A stretch of 64,000 nucleotides of DNA from Xanthomonas campestris pv. badrii (GCF_012848175.1 NZ_CP051651.1:1302001-1366000); one strand, 5' to 3'; positions 27,162 to 36,823 are shown, counted from the first letter of the stretch. Notes: generated by a model from the sequence alone, not told the origin. Made by a program: numbers and translations.

Positions 27162-29039
27162 TCACCGATACCCAGCCGCCTGCAGCTCGAACAGCTCCGC
27201 ATAGCGCCCGCCCTCGGCCATCAGCTCTTCGTGGGTGCCGTTGGCTTCGATGCGCCCCGCCACCAGCACCAGGATGCGGTCGGCCATGCGCACGCTGGAG
27301 AAGCGGTGCGAGATCAGCACCGCGGTGCGGTTGTCCGACAGCTCCTTGAAGCGCTGGAACACCTCGAACTCGCTGCGCGCGTCCAGCGCGGCGGTGGGTT
27401 CGTCCAGGATCATCAGCTGCGCGTCGCGCATGTAGGCGCGGGCGATGGCGATCTTCTGCCACTGCCCGCCGGACAGGTCCACGCTGTTCTTGAAGCGGCG
27501 CCCGATCAACTGGTCGTACCCCTGGGGCAGCCCGGCGATCAGCTCGCCGGCCATCGCGCGCTGCGCGGCGGCCTGGATGCGGTCGGTGTCGTTCATCGCA
27601 TCCACCTGGCCCACGCCGATGTTCTGGCCCACGCTCAGGTGGTAACGCACGAAGTCCTGGAAGATCACCCCCAGATTGGCGCGCACATCGTCCAGATCGT
27701 AATCGCGCAGGTCGCGGCCATCGAGCAGGATGCGGCCTTCGTCGGGGTCGTACAGCCGTGCCAGCAGTTTCACCAGCGTGGTCTTGCCGGCGCCGTTTTC
27801 GCCGACCAGCGCCAGCACTTCGCCGGCGCGCAGTTCGAAGTCCAGATGCCGCACCGTCCATTGCTCCGCCTCCGGGTAGCGGAAACCCACGTCCTCGAAC
27901 ACGAAGCCCTGGCGGATCGGCCGCGGCACCGGCAACGCGTCGGGGCGCGAGCGGATCTCCGGCACGATATTGAAGAACGAGTACAGGTCGTCCAGATACA
28001 GGGCCTGCCCGGCGACCTGCGAAAAGCCGATCAGCAACCCTTCCAGCAGCTGGCGCAGGCGCAGGAAGCTGCCGGCCAGGAAGGTCAGGTCGCCGATGCT
28101 GAAATCCCCGCGCACCGTGCGCCAGGCGATGTAGCCATAGGCGGCGTAATAGCCCAGCGTGCCCAGCGCCGCCAGCAGCGCGCCCCACAGCGCCCGCTTG
28201 CGTGCAAGGGCGCGGTTGGCCTGGAAGAACGTGTCGGCCAGCCGGCGGTAGCGCGCGATCAGGAACCGGTGCAGGTTGAGGATCTTGACTTCCTTGGCGG
28301 TCTCCACGCTGGCGCCCACCTGACGCAGGTAGTCGAGCTGGCGCCGCTCCGGCGTCCACTGGAAATTGAGCGAATAGCCCAATGCATTGAAATGCGCCTC
28401 GCCGATGAAGGCAGGAATCAGGGCGATCGCCAGCAGCACGATCAGCCACGGCGCATACACCACCAGGCCCACCGCCAGGCTGATCACGGTGATGGCATCC
28501 TGCACCTGGCCGAACAGCTGGCCCATCAGGTTCATACGGTTCATGGTCTGGCGCCGCGCGCGGTCCAGCTTGTCCTGGCGGTCGGGGTCTTCGAAATCCT
28601 CCAGATCCAGCTGCGCGGCATGTTCCATCAGGCGCACGCTGGCGGCGTTGTTGAACAACTCCGACAGCAGCGCATCGGCATAGCCGACCATGCGGCCGAG
28701 CAGGTCCGAGCCGATCGCCAGGGCCAGCTCCAGCGCCAGCAATTCCAGCAGCCGGTTCAGGCGGCCGCTTCCCAGCGCCTGGGCGAATGACTCGAACGCC
28801 GGCGGCTGGCCCACCAGGTGGACCGCCTCGTCGATGATCAGCTTGCCGATGTAGAGCGTGGCAATCGGCATCAGCGCGCGCACCACGCGCAAGCCGATGC
28901 TGCTGGCGCTCAACCAACGGCTGGTCTGCCAGATCTGGCGCAGGAAGGGGGGCAGGTTGCGCAGCGCATCCAGGCGTTCGCGCAGGGTGGGGCCGGTACG
29001 GGGAGCGGGCGCAGTGGCGCCGGAGTGGGGAGCTGACAT
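27162..29039 (-). CDS. ABC transporter, fused permease and ATPase
   Basis: This 625-aa half-transporter is probably a homodimeric exporter. The N-terminal membrane domain (about residues 40-340) contains about six helices. The ATPase domain has Walker A GENGAGKTT, the signature SVDLSGGQWQKIAIARAYMR, Walker B LMILDEPTAALDA and the switch His in LISHRF. The substrate is not evident. The start is ATG 29039, with an alternative ATG two codons upstream. It is divergent from fumarase. Confidence 0.92.
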   Translation of the reverse strand: MSAPHSGATAPAPRTGPTLRERLDALRNLPPFLRQIWQTSRWLSASSIGLRVVRALMPIATLYIGKLIIDEAVHLVGQPPAFESFAQALGSGRLNRLLELLALELALAIGSDLLGRMVGYADALLSELFNNAASVRLMEHAAQLDLEDFEDPDRQDKLDRARRQTMNRMNLMGQLFGQVQDAITVISLAVGLVVYAPWLIVLLAIALIPAFIGEAHFNALGYSLNFQWTPERRQLDYLRQVGASVETAKEVKILNLHRFLIARYRRLADTFFQANRALARKRALWGALLAALGTLGYYAAYGYIAWRTVRGDFSIGDLTFLAGSFLRLRQLLEGLLIGFSQVAGQALYLDDLYSFFNIVPEIRSRPDALPVPRPIRQGFVFEDVGFRYPEAEQWTVRHLDFELRAGEVLALVGENGAGKTTLVKLLARLYDPDEGRILLDGRDLRDYDLDDVRANLGVIFQDFVRYHLSVGQNIGVGQVDAMNDTDRIQAAAQRAMAGELIAGLPQGYDQLIGRRFKNSVDLSGGQWQKIAIARAYMRDAQLMILDEPTAALDARSEFEVFQRFKELSDNRTAVLISHRFSSVRMADRILVLVAGRIEANGTHEELMAEGGRYAELFELQAAGYR

Positions 29040-29264
29040 GCGCATAGTGTGCCGGGCGCAGCGTGCGCCGGGAGTGTTGGGCGGCGCCGGGAGAGCTGGT
29101 CGCCGCCGGGCAGGCCCGCCCGGCCCATGGTCTGGCAGGGCGATGGGCGCAGGGCAACGCCGTGGTACGCCCTTTCGCAACGCAGCCTTCCCGCGGCCGC
29201 GCCGGTCTGGCCGGCGGTTTGCTCTAAAATGCCCGGATTGCCCCCGCCAGCCGTAGAGCCAGCC

Positions 29265-30782
29265 GTGACCTCGATCAAGCAGGAAGACCTCATCCAGTCC
29301 GTCGCCGATGCGCTGCAGTACATCAGCTACTACCACCCGGTCGACTACATCAAGAATCTGTCCGCGGCCTACGAGCGCGAAGAATCGCCCGCCGCCAAGG
29401 ACGCGATTGCGCAGATCCTGATCAACTCGCGCATGTGCGCCGAGGGCCACCGCCCGATCTGCCAGGACACCGGCATCGTCACCGTGTTCCTGGAGATCGG
29501 CATGAACGTGCGCTGGGACGACGCGACGATGGGCGTGGAAGACATGGTCAACGAGGGCGTGCGCCGCGCCTACAACCATCCGGACAACAAGCTGCGTGCC
29601 AGCGTGCTGGCCGACCCGGCCGGCAAGCGCGCCAACACCCGCGACAACACCCCGGCGGTGGTCAACACCAAGATCGTGCCGGGCGACCACGTGGAAGTGA
29701 TCGTCGCCGCCAAGGGCGGCGGCTCGGAGGCCAAGAGCAAGTTCGCCATGCTCAACCCGTCCGATTCCATCGTCGATTGGGTGCTCAAGACCGTACCGAC
29801 CATGGGCGCCGGCTGGTGCCCGCCGGGCATGCTCGGCATCGGCATCGGCGGCACCGCCGAAAAGGCGATGCTGCTGGCCAAGGAAGCGCTGATGGAGCCG
29901 ATCGACATCGTCGACCTGCAGGCGCGCGGCGCGGCCAATCGCGCCGAGGAACTGCGCCTGGAGCTGTACGAAAAGGTCAACGCGCTCGGTATCGGCGCAC
30001 AAGGCCTGGGCGGCCTGACCACGGTGCTGGACATCAAGGTCAAGGATTACCCGACCCACGCCGCCAACCTGCCGGTGGCCTTGATCCCCAATTGCGCCGC
30101 CACCCGCCATGCCCACTTCACCCTGGACGGCAGCGGCCCGGTGATGCTGGATCCGCCGTCGCTGGAAGACTGGCCCAAGCTCACCTACAACCCGACCAAT
30201 GCGCGCCGGGTCGACCTGGACACCATCACCCGCGAAGACGTCGCCAGCTTCAAGCCGGGCGAAGTGATCCTGCTCAACGGCAAGCTGCTGACCGGCCGCG
30301 ACGCCGCGCACAAGCGCATGATCGACATGCTCAACAAGGGCGAAACCTTGCCGGTCGATTTCACCAACCGCTTCATCTACTACGTAGGCCCGGTCGACCC
30401 GGTGCGCGATGAAGTGGTTGGCCCGGCCGGTCCGACCACCGCCACCCGCATGGACAAGTTCACCCGCCAGATGCTCGAACAGACCGGGCTGCTCGGCATG
30501 GTCGGCAAGTCCGAGCGTGGCGATGCGGCCATCGATGCGATCCGCGACAACAAGGCCGTGTACCTGATGGCGGTCGGCGGTTCGGCGTACCTGGTGTCCA
30601 AGGCGATCAAGGCCGCGCGCGTGCTGGCATTCGAAGATCTTGGCATGGAGGCGATCTACGAATTCGAGGTCAAGGACATGCCGGTCACCGTGGCGGTGGA
30701 TTCCACCGGCGAGTCGGTGCACAAGACCGGCCCGCGGCAGTGGCAGTCGCGCATCGGCAAGATTCCGGTGGTGGTGGAGTAA
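29265..30782 (+). CDS. Class I fumarate hydratase (iron-sulfur type)
   Basis: This 505-aa TCA-cycle enzyme interconverts fumarate and malate using an oxygen-sensitive [4Fe-4S] cluster. Likely cluster cysteines are in PICQDTGIV, GAGWCPPGM and PNCAATRHAH. The N-terminal alpha and C-terminal beta domains are fused in one chain, as in E. coli FumA/FumB. The GTG at 29265 starts VTSIKQEDL; an in-frame ATG at 29229 would add 12 residues without family support. Confidence 0.93.
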   Translation: MTSIKQEDLIQSVADALQYISYYHPVDYIKNLSAAYEREESPAAKDAIAQILINSRMCAEGHRPICQDTGIVTVFLEIGMNVRWDDATMGVEDMVNEGVRRAYNHPDNKLRASVLADPAGKRANTRDNTPAVVNTKIVPGDHVEVIVAAKGGGSEAKSKFAMLNPSDSIVDWVLKTVPTMGAGWCPPGMLGIGIGGTAEKAMLLAKEALMEPIDIVDLQARGAANRAEELRLELYEKVNALGIGAQGLGGLTTVLDIKVKDYPTHAANLPVALIPNCAATRHAHFTLDGSGPVMLDPPSLEDWPKLTYNPTNARRVDLDTITREDVASFKPGEVILLNGKLLTGRDAAHKRMIDMLNKGETLPVDFTNRFIYYVGPVDPVRDEVVGPAGPTTATRMDKFTRQMLEQTGLLGMVGKSERGDAAIDAIRDNKAVYLMAVGGSAYLVSKAIKAARVLAFEDLGMEAIYEFEVKDMPVTVAVDSTGESVHKTGPRQWQSRIGKIPVVVE

Positions 30783-30858
30783 GCACGGCGATCGGACCGG
30801 CTGCGCCGCCGTCAGGGGCCAGCTTGCCTGCCTGTACCAACTGACTTTTGGAGCACGC

Positions 30859-31494
30859 ATGGTCGCCACGCTGTACCACACCCCCAGCACCGCCGCCCTG
30901 GTCGTGCACTGGCTGCTGATCGAACTCGACGTGCCCCACGTGCTGCATCCGCTGGACTTCGAGCAGCGCGAGCAGAAATCGCCCGAGTATCTGGCGCTCA
31001 ATCCGGCCGGCGTGGTGCCGACCCTGGTGCTGGACGGGCAGGTGCTGACCGAAGCGGCGGCGATTGTCCTGCACCTGGCCGACCTGTACCCACAAGCCGG
31101 GCTGGCGCCGCCGGTGGGGACTCCGGAGCGTGCCGCTTACTACAAGTGGATGTTCTTCTGCGCCAATACCCTGCAGCCGGCGTATCGCGCCTGGTTCTAC
31201 CCGCACGAACCAGCCGGCGCAGCCCATGCAGACGACGCCCAGGCACAGGCGCGCGAGAAGCTGGAAACGGCCTGGGCCCAGGTCGATGCGCATCTGCAGG
31301 CGGGCGGGCCGTATCTGCTCGGGAACACGCTGTCGGCGGCCGACTTCATGCTCACCATGCTGATGCGCTGGTCGCGCAACATGCCCCGGCCAACCGACAC
31401 CTGGCCTGCGCTGCAGGCGCATGCGCAGCGTATGAAAGCACGCCCGGCATTTCAGGAAACCTATCGCCGCGAGGGCCTGACGGACTGGACCTGA
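30859..31494 (+). CDS. Glutathione S-transferase
   Basis: This 211-aa cytosolic transferase has the N-terminal thioredoxin domain (YHTPSTAALVVHWLLIEL, NPAGVVPTLVLDGQVLTEAA) and the C-terminal helical domain ending in ADFMLTMLMRW and the RPAFQE motif. It conjugates glutathione to electrophiles; the substrate is unknown. GGAG precedes the ATG. It follows fumarase by 76 bp and may share its transcript. Confidence 0.93.
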   Translation: MVATLYHTPSTAALVVHWLLIELDVPHVLHPLDFEQREQKSPEYLALNPAGVVPTLVLDGQVLTEAAAIVLHLADLYPQAGLAPPVGTPERAAYYKWMFFCANTLQPAYRAWFYPHEPAGAAHADDAQAQAREKLETAWAQVDAHLQAGGPYLLGNTLSAADFMLTMLMRWSRNMPRPTDTWPALQAHAQRMKARPAFQETYRREGLTDWT

Positions 31495-31606
31495 ACCGGC
31501 GGCGCGCGGCGGTGAACTTCTTTGCGTATACCCTGCAGATGCGTCGTTCTGCACGCTAAGTCACATAGTACGATCGCGGTACCAACCAGAGAGCAGGGGC
31601 TCGTCC

Positions 31607-32320
31607 ATGTCGCATTCCGCATCCCGTCGAAAGCTGCTGCAGTGCGCGTGTTGCGCGCCGATTGCCGCGGCCACCGCATCGCTTCCCTTTGCGGTGCGCG
31701 CCGCGCCGTCGAAGAAGACCGATCTGAATGCCGACCAGGCGCTGCAGGTGCTGCGCGACGGCAATGCCGCCTTCGTCGAAAACCGCCCCAGGAAAGTGAT
31801 CTCCGACAGCCGCCGGCGGCTGGAGCTGGCGCTGGGCCAGACCCCGTTCGTGATCCTGGTGTCGTGCTCGGATTCGCGCGTGCCGCCGGAGCTGTTGTTC
31901 GGCCGCGGGCTGGGCGAGATGTTCATCGTCCGCAATGCCGGCAATACCGTGGACACCACGGCGCTGGGCTCGATCGAATACGCGGTGAGCCAGCTCGGCG
32001 TGCCGCTGGTGGTGGTGATGGGCCACGAGAGCTGCGGTGCGGTGGCGGCGGCAGTCTCGGTGGTGGAGCAGAACGCGTTTTTCCCGGGTGCGATCGGCGC
32101 CATGATCGAGCCCATCGTCCCGGCGGTGCTGACCGCCAAGGCCAAGGGGGGCGACGATCTGCTGGCCGCCTCGGTCAAGGCCAACGTCAAGCGCACCGTC
32201 GATCGCCTGCGCGGCGCCTCCGAGCCGGCCCTGCTCGAACCCCTGCGCTCTGGCGTGTGCAAGGTGGTCGGTGCCTATTACACCTTGAAGGACGGCAAGG
32301 TGGATTTCTTCGACGTCTGA
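31607..32320 (+). CDS. Exported beta-carbonic anhydrase
   Basis: This 237-aa zinc enzyme interconverts carbon dioxide and bicarbonate. Zinc ligands are in CSDSRVPPE and in MGHESCGAV. The N-terminus SRRKLLQ with a hydrophobic Cys/Ala-rich stretch to VRAAP resembles a Tat-type signal, so the enzyme probably acts in the periplasm rather than the cytoplasm. The mature domain starts near residue 35. It lies convergent to the phospholipase gene. Confidence 0.92.
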   Translation: MSHSASRRKLLQCACCAPIAAATASLPFAVRAAPSKKTDLNADQALQVLRDGNAAFVENRPRKVISDSRRRLELALGQTPFVILVSCSDSRVPPELLFGRGLGEMFIVRNAGNTVDTTALGSIEYAVSQLGVPLVVVMGHESCGAVAAAVSVVEQNAFFPGAIGAMIEPIVPAVLTAKAKGGDDLLAASVKANVKRTVDRLRGASEPALLEPLRSGVCKVVGAYYTLKDGKVDFFDV

Positions 32321-32420
32321 GCCGCCGGCCTGCGGCACGCGACGCGGGCTGCACGGCTGTGCCGCCTGCGTCATGCAAGCCGCTGTTATCGGCAACCCAT
32401 GCTGCGCCATGCGGACACAA

Positions 32421-32444
32421 AGAAGCCGGCAGCAATGCCGGCTT
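32421..32444 (-). terminator. Terminator-like hairpin of pldA
   Basis: A perfect 10-bp stem GAAGCCGGCA/TGCCGGCTTC with a 4-base loop is followed on the minus strand by TTTGTG. It lies about 80 bp past the minus-strand phospholipase stop and 100 bp past the plus-strand carbonic anhydrase stop, so it may serve both. Confidence 0.65.
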
Positions 32445-32525
32445 CGTGCGTTGCGCTTTGCGCGTGCGACAGGGCTGCAACCGCGCGGCCCTGCATTCAA
32501 TCGCGTGCGGTGCGCCGGCCAGGCC

Positions 32526-33659
32526 TCAGAACCACTCCAGCAGCGACACGCCCAGGCCGATGTAGGTGGCCTTGTGGTTGTAGTCGATCAGGCTTTCGCC
32601 GTAGCCATCGAAGACCTGGACGTGGCCACGCAGCAGGTTGGTGATCGGAAACCCATAGTCCACCTGCAACGAGCCGTGCGAGCGGTCGCCACCGCGCAGC
32701 GAGTGGCGCGCGATCAGTGCCACTTCGTGGCCGTTCTTGTTATAGACCAGGGTGGCATCGCCGCGGCCCATGTAATCCTCGATGTCCGGATTGTTGTCGT
32801 CGGCGCGGTCTTCCTTGATGCGGAACCACGGGCGCAGGGTCAGTGCCCAGTTCTCCCGATCCAGCCCGATATTGAGGATCACCCGGTTCCAGGAGCGCGA
32901 CAGCGGGTCGGCGCGGCCGTTGGACATATGGTTGAGACTGATGCCGCTCATGCGGCCCTTCCAGCCGAAGATGCTGTAGTTGTTGCGGAACACCAGCATC
33001 GCTTCGGGTTCGTAGTTGGTCTCGCGGAAGGGGCGCGAGGCCTCGGAGTTGTAGGCCTGCCAGCGCGAGCTCTGGGTGTAGCCCATCCAGATGTCGCCGT
33101 TGTCGCCGAACAGGTCCTCGGCCACCTTGGTCTTGAAGCTGAGCTGGAACTTCAGTTCCGCGCTGTCCAGCTGCTGCGGCGTGGACACCGAGTTGGCCGG
33201 GTTCGGCGACTGCGGGGTGCGGTTGGTATCGCTGGTCCAGAACGCTGGCAGCAGGTACACCGGCTTGTAGCCGCGCAGCTGGAAGGTGCCCAGTTTGGAA
33301 TCCTTGGCCAGTTCCCAGCGGCGGTCCAGCAACGAGCCGCGCCCGGCATTGGCCACGGCTTCTTCCTTCGACGGGTCCTGGCCATCGGCGCGGAAGAAGT
33401 CGCCCACGCGGCTGAGCGTGCGGGCGTCGTCGGGCTTGGCGGCGGCCTGCTTGGCCAGTTGCGCTGCCGCGTCCGCTTCCAGGACGGCTTGCGGGGTATA
33501 ACCCAGCGCCTGGTCATAACAGGCCAGGCGCGCCGCATCCGAAGTGACCGAGGTGCAGGCCTGCGGCGAGGCCGGTTGTGGTGCGATTTCCTGCGCATGT
33601 GCCAATGGCGCGGCGGCCAGGGCAATCAGCATCAAGGGACGGGTACGGTGCGTGGACAT
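32526..33659 (-). CDS. pldA: Outer-membrane phospholipase A (OMPLA)
   Basis: This 377-aa outer-membrane beta-barrel enzyme hydrolyses phospholipids that reach the outer leaflet. The signal peptide (LMLIALAAAPLAHAQ) is clear. The catalytic His-Ser pair is in GISLNHMSNGRADP, matching the family motif, followed by LSRSWNR. The C-terminus ends in aromatic Phe (SLLEWF), as expected for a barrel protein. It has an N-terminal extension (TSDAARLACYDQALGY) common in long-form PldA. The ATG at 33659 begins the signal peptide. Confidence 0.93.
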   Translation of the reverse strand: MSTHRTRPLMLIALAAAPLAHAQEIAPQPASPQACTSVTSDAARLACYDQALGYTPQAVLEADAAAQLAKQAAAKPDDARTLSRVGDFFRADGQDPSKEEAVANAGRGSLLDRRWELAKDSKLGTFQLRGYKPVYLLPAFWTSDTNRTPQSPNPANSVSTPQQLDSAELKFQLSFKTKVAEDLFGDNGDIWMGYTQSSRWQAYNSEASRPFRETNYEPEAMLVFRNNYSIFGWKGRMSGISLNHMSNGRADPLSRSWNRVILNIGLDRENWALTLRPWFRIKEDRADDNNPDIEDYMGRGDATLVYNKNGHEVALIARHSLRGGDRSHGSLQVDYGFPITNLLRGHVQVFDGYGESLIDYNHKATYIGLGVSLLEWF

Positions 33660-33874
33660 GGCGGTCTGGCCGAAGTGAGGGCGCCAGGCCGGCGCGAAGA
33701 CCCGCAGCTTAACGGTCGCGTCTGCATACGCGGTGTGTACACGGGGGCATAACATGGAGCGGGGGGTGTGTTGCCTCATTTACCGCACGGCGCTGCGCTG
33801 CAAGCGCCACACGGTGCATGCTGGCAGGTTGCCAGGAGCGCTCTTTCGACGAGGGCCAGGCCAAGCGCGGTAAT

Positions 33875-34360
33875 TCAGAACAACCAGGCGATCGCGAACA
33901 CGCCCAGCATGCACAGGCCCAAGGCCAGCTTGGTCGCCGTGCCCAGTACGATGCCCAGCCAGGTGCCGATGCCCACCTTTGTGGCCTGATCGGTCTTGCG
34001 GGTCTGGTAGTACTCGCCGATCCAGGCGCCGGCGAACGGGCCGACGAACAGGCCGATCGGCATGAAGAAGACCCCGGCGATGGCGCCGACCACCGATCCC
34101 CACAACGCCATCTTGCTGGCACCCACGCGCTTGGCCCCATAGACGGTGGCCAGAAAGTCGATCAGGAACGACAGTACGGTGATCACGCCCATGATCACCA
34201 GCGCGATCCATCCCACATGGGTGAACCCATCGGCCCAGGCTGCAAGCAGCAGCCCGGCAAACACCAGTGGCAGGCCCGGCAGGGCCGGCAGGATGACCCC
34301 GGCCAGGCCGATCAACACCAGCGCCCCGGCCAATACGTAGTAGACGACAGTCGTGTCCAT
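33875..34360 (-). CDS. DUF456-family membrane protein
   Basis: This is a 161-aa inner-membrane protein with about five hydrophobic segments. The glycine-rich repeats GLAGVILPALPGLPLVFAGL and PIGLFVGPFAGAWIGEY are the DUF456 signature. Function is unknown in the family. The start ATG is at 34360. It is a single gene, divergent from the cold-shock gene. Confidence 0.88.
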   Translation of the reverse strand: MDTTVVYYVLAGALVLIGLAGVILPALPGLPLVFAGLLLAAWADGFTHVGWIALVIMGVITVLSFLIDFLATVYGAKRVGASKMALWGSVVGAIAGVFFMPIGLFVGPFAGAWIGEYYQTRKTDQATKVGIGTWLGIVLGTATKLALGLCMLGVFAIAWLF

Positions 34361-34588
34361 GATGGTTTAGAAATGTCCTATTTCAGGCTTGACGGAAATA
34401 CGCAAGGGGTGCTTGAAAATTCATTTTGCGCGGGTTAAGTTGCAGCCGCTGCTGTTTGCAAAGGTCACCATGAATCGTGGCCTGATGCGGTAGATCCTCC
34501 GATCCGCTACATCCTTGTACCTCGCTTCCTCCTTGCAATCACAGCCACCACCGCCAGTCCATCACAGTGTCGTAGGGAGTCAGTCGAG

Positions 34589-34804
34589 ATGTCCAACACC
34601 GAACGCGAGAATGGTGTCGTGAAGTGGTTCAACGATGCCAAGGGCTTTGGATTCATCAGTCGCGAAAATGGGGAGGACGTCTTCGTCCATTTCCGCGCGA
34701 TCCAGATCCAGGGCTTCAAGAGCCTCAAGGAAGGCCAGAAGGTCAGCTTTACCGTCGTGCAGGGCCAGAAGGGCCTGCAGGCCGATGCAGTGCAGGTGGT
34801 CTGA
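34589..34804 (+). CDS. Cold-shock-domain protein (CspA family)
   Basis: This 71-aa single-strand nucleic-acid chaperone has RNP1 KGFGFI and RNP2 VFVHF, the two binding motifs of the cold-shock domain. Such proteins melt RNA structure and act as antiterminators. The 228 bp upstream lack a gene and could hold a long structured leader, as is usual for csp genes; a promoter-like TTGAAA/TTAAGT pair at 34413-34440 is only suggestive. Confidence 0.96.
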   Translation: MSNTERENGVVKWFNDAKGFGFISRENGEDVFVHFRAIQIQGFKSLKEGQKVSFTVVQGQKGLQADAVQVV

Positions 34805-34828
34805 TCGGCCGCAGCATCAGCACGATGC

Positions 34829-34872
34829 GCAGACAGCACAAAGGCCCGTCACCGGGCCTTTGTGCTGTCTGC
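34829..34872. terminator. Bidirectional terminator after the cold-shock gene
   Basis: A perfect 20-bp stem (34829-34848 with 34853-34872) with loop TCAC has an inner core AAAGGCCCG/CGGGCCTTT that gives T runs on both strands. It sits 25 bp past the cold-shock stop and 20 bp past the stop of the convergent lipoprotein gene, so it can end transcripts from both sides. Confidence 0.9.
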
Positions 34873-34891
34873 CAGATGCGTGGTGCGCCGA

Positions 34892-35374
34892 TCAGCGCAG
34901 CACCACCCGTCCGTTGACCACGCGCACGTACGCGTTCTCGCGCACGCCGGCCAGGTCACGCTGGTTCACCACGATCACCCGGCCGTCGTCCATGCGCACC
35001 TGCACATCGAAGCTGGAACTGGTGACATTGTTCTGGATGGCATTGCCGGCCAGCGCGCCGGCAGCGGCGCCGGCCACGGCCGACACATTCTTGTTGCCCT
35101 TGCTGCCGCCGGTTTCCTTGGAGATCTGGCGGCCGGCCACTGCGCCGACGATGCCGCCAAGCACGGCGCCGGTGCCGGTCGGTGCGGTGCGGGTTGGGCC
35201 GACCTCATCGATACGGGTGACGATGCCGCAGTCCACGCAACGCGGAGCCTGTTGCGAATACCCCTGGTCGTAACCACGGTCGCCGCGGTAGCTGCCGTAC
35301 TGGGGCTGGGAGGTGGCGCAGCCGACCAGTGTCGCGGTTGCAGCCAGGCCGATAACGAGCAGTCGGGTCTTCAT
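34892..35374 (-). CDS. Glycine-zipper outer-membrane lipoprotein (SlyB/17-kDa antigen type)
   Basis: This 160-aa envelope lipoprotein has its lipobox at TLVGC (Cys about residue 19). The glycine-zipper 2TM segment is GAVLGGIVGAVAGRQ followed by [17 protein letters not shown]. The C-terminal part (VQVRMDDGRVIVVNQ) is typical of SlyB/PcP proteins. It probably supports outer-membrane integrity. Confidence 0.9.
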   Translation of the reverse strand: MKTRLLVIGLAATATLVGCATSQPQYGSYRGDRGYDQGYSQQAPRCVDCGIVTRIDEVGPTRTAPTGTGAVLGGIVGAVAGRQISKETGGSKGNKNVSAVAGAAAGALAGNAIQNNVTSSSFDVQVRMDDGRVIVVNQRDLAGVRENAYVRVVNGRVVLR

Positions 35375-35493
35375 GAGGTGTCTCCGGAGCTTTTGAAGGC
35401 GGTCGGTGCCGCGGCGACGTCATCCTCTGATGGTCCAGGTGAACGGTTTGCCAACTGGATCACCCCAGGCTTAACGAAACCCGTGCATCCCGT

Positions 35494-35922
35494 TCATCGA
35501 AAGTCACGGTGGCAAGCATCGCAGGCGTCGGAAATCGGCGTTTTCGAGCGCGCAACTGCCGCGCAATCGGCCGCTGGCGCGCGTTGTGCGCGGTCCAGCG
35601 CCGTGCGCAGCGCCTCGGCATGTTCCCCAAAGCGGCGGTCCTCGCCGAGGTTCGCAAATGCGGGCTCCAGTTCGTCGGCGAGCAGGCGGAGCGAGCGCAG
35701 GCGCGCCTGTTGCTGCGCTGGTGCGCAGCGCGCGCCGGGTTGCGGCTGCAACGCACGCACCTGGTAGGCCATGACCTGCATCAGGCTGTCGGGGACCGGG
35801 TTGCGTCGGGCCTGCAGCACCCGCGCCACCATCACCGTGGTCACCAGTCCGATCAGCACGCCCAGCACCAGCATGAAAGCGTAGCGCGCCGCGCGCGATT
35901 GATCGGGAGGGGAGTCGGTCAT
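35494..35922 (-). CDS. Membrane-anchored small c-type cytochrome (cytochrome c'-like)
   Basis: This is a 142-aa protein with one N-terminal membrane helix (about residues 14-34) and a helical periplasmic domain. The extreme C-terminus reads CDACHRDFR: a CxxCH heme site followed by the FR pair seen in four-helix cytochrome c' proteins. The helices and end-position heme support cytochrome c' over class I cytochromes. The role is unknown; NO binding or electron transfer is possible. It is divergent from tcdA. Confidence 0.7.
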   Translation of the reverse strand: MTDSPPDQSRAARYAFMLVLGVLIGLVTTVMVARVLQARRNPVPDSLMQVMAYQVRALQPQPGARCAPAQQQARLRSLRLLADELEPAFANLGEDRRFGEHAEALRTALDRAQRAPAADCAAVARSKTPISDACDACHRDFR

Positions 35923-35992
35923 GGCGAATGCTCCGGCAGCAAGGCGTGCAGGTGGGCGGACGCGCCGCCGATGGCGCGCGTAAAATAGGGCG

Positions 35993-36823
35993 ATGAAAGC
36001 ACAATGGCGTGAACGGTTTGCCGGTATCGACCGGCTGTATGGAGTCGGCACGGTGGAGCGCCTGGCCGCCTGCCGCGTGGCGGTGGTCGGCATGGGCGGG
36101 GTGGGCTCGTGGGTGGTGGAGGCGCTGGCGCGCACCGGCGTGGGCCATCTGCGCCTGATCGATGCGGACGATCTGTGCCTGTCCAACACCAATCGGCAGT
36201 TGCCGGCGCTGGCCGGGCAGTACGGACGCAACAAGGCGCGCGCGATGGCCGAGCGCTGCCTGGCGATCAATCCCGAGATCCAGGCCGACGCGGTGGAATC
36301 CTTCCTCACTGCCGGCAACATCGACACGCTGCTGGGCGAAGGCTTCGATCTGGTGATCGATGCCTGCGACAGCTTCCGGGTCAAGGTGGAAACCATTGCC
36401 TGGTGCCGCCGGCGCAAGCTGCCGCTGCTGACCGTGGGTGCCGCCGGCGGGCGCACCGATCCCACCCTGGTGCGGGTGCGCGATGTCTCGCGCACCGAGC
36501 ACGATGCGATGCTGGCGCTGATCCGCAAGAAGCTGCGCAGCGAGTTCAACTTCCCCAAGAATCCACAGCGCTATTTCGGCGTGCCGGCGGTGTATTCGCT
36601 GGAGAACGTCAAGTATCCGCAGGCCGACGGCAGCGTGTGCGGCATCCGTCCGCAGCTCGACGCCGATGCCACGCTCAAGCTGGACTGCGGCGCCGGGCTG
36701 GGCGCAGCCACGCATATCACCGGCACCTTCGCGTTCGTGGCGGTAGGCAAGGCACTGGAGATGCTGCTCAAGCCCAAGGCCGGTGCCGCCAGGCCGGCGG
36801 CACCGATTGCCGCGGCCTCGTGA
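35993..36823 (+). CDS. tcdA: tRNA threonylcarbamoyladenosine dehydratase
   Basis: This 276-aa ThiF/E1-like ATP-dependent enzyme closes the t6A side chain at tRNA position 37 to the cyclic form. The nucleotide-binding motif GMGGVGSWVVEALARTG is followed by LIDADDLCLSNTNRQ and the DACDSFRVK region. The C-terminal VYSLENV...CGIRPQL is typical of TcdA/YgdL. The start ATG is at 35993. Confidence 0.94.
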   Translation: MKAQWRERFAGIDRLYGVGTVERLAACRVAVVGMGGVGSWVVEALARTGVGHLRLIDADDLCLSNTNRQLPALAGQYGRNKARAMAERCLAINPEIQADAVESFLTAGNIDTLLGEGFDLVIDACDSFRVKVETIAWCRRRKLPLLTVGAAGGRTDPTLVRVRDVSRTEHDAMLALIRKKLRSEFNFPKNPQRYFGVPAVYSLENVKYPQADGSVCGIRPQLDADATLKLDCGAGLGAATHITGTFAFVAVGKALEMLLKPKAGAARPAAPIAAAS

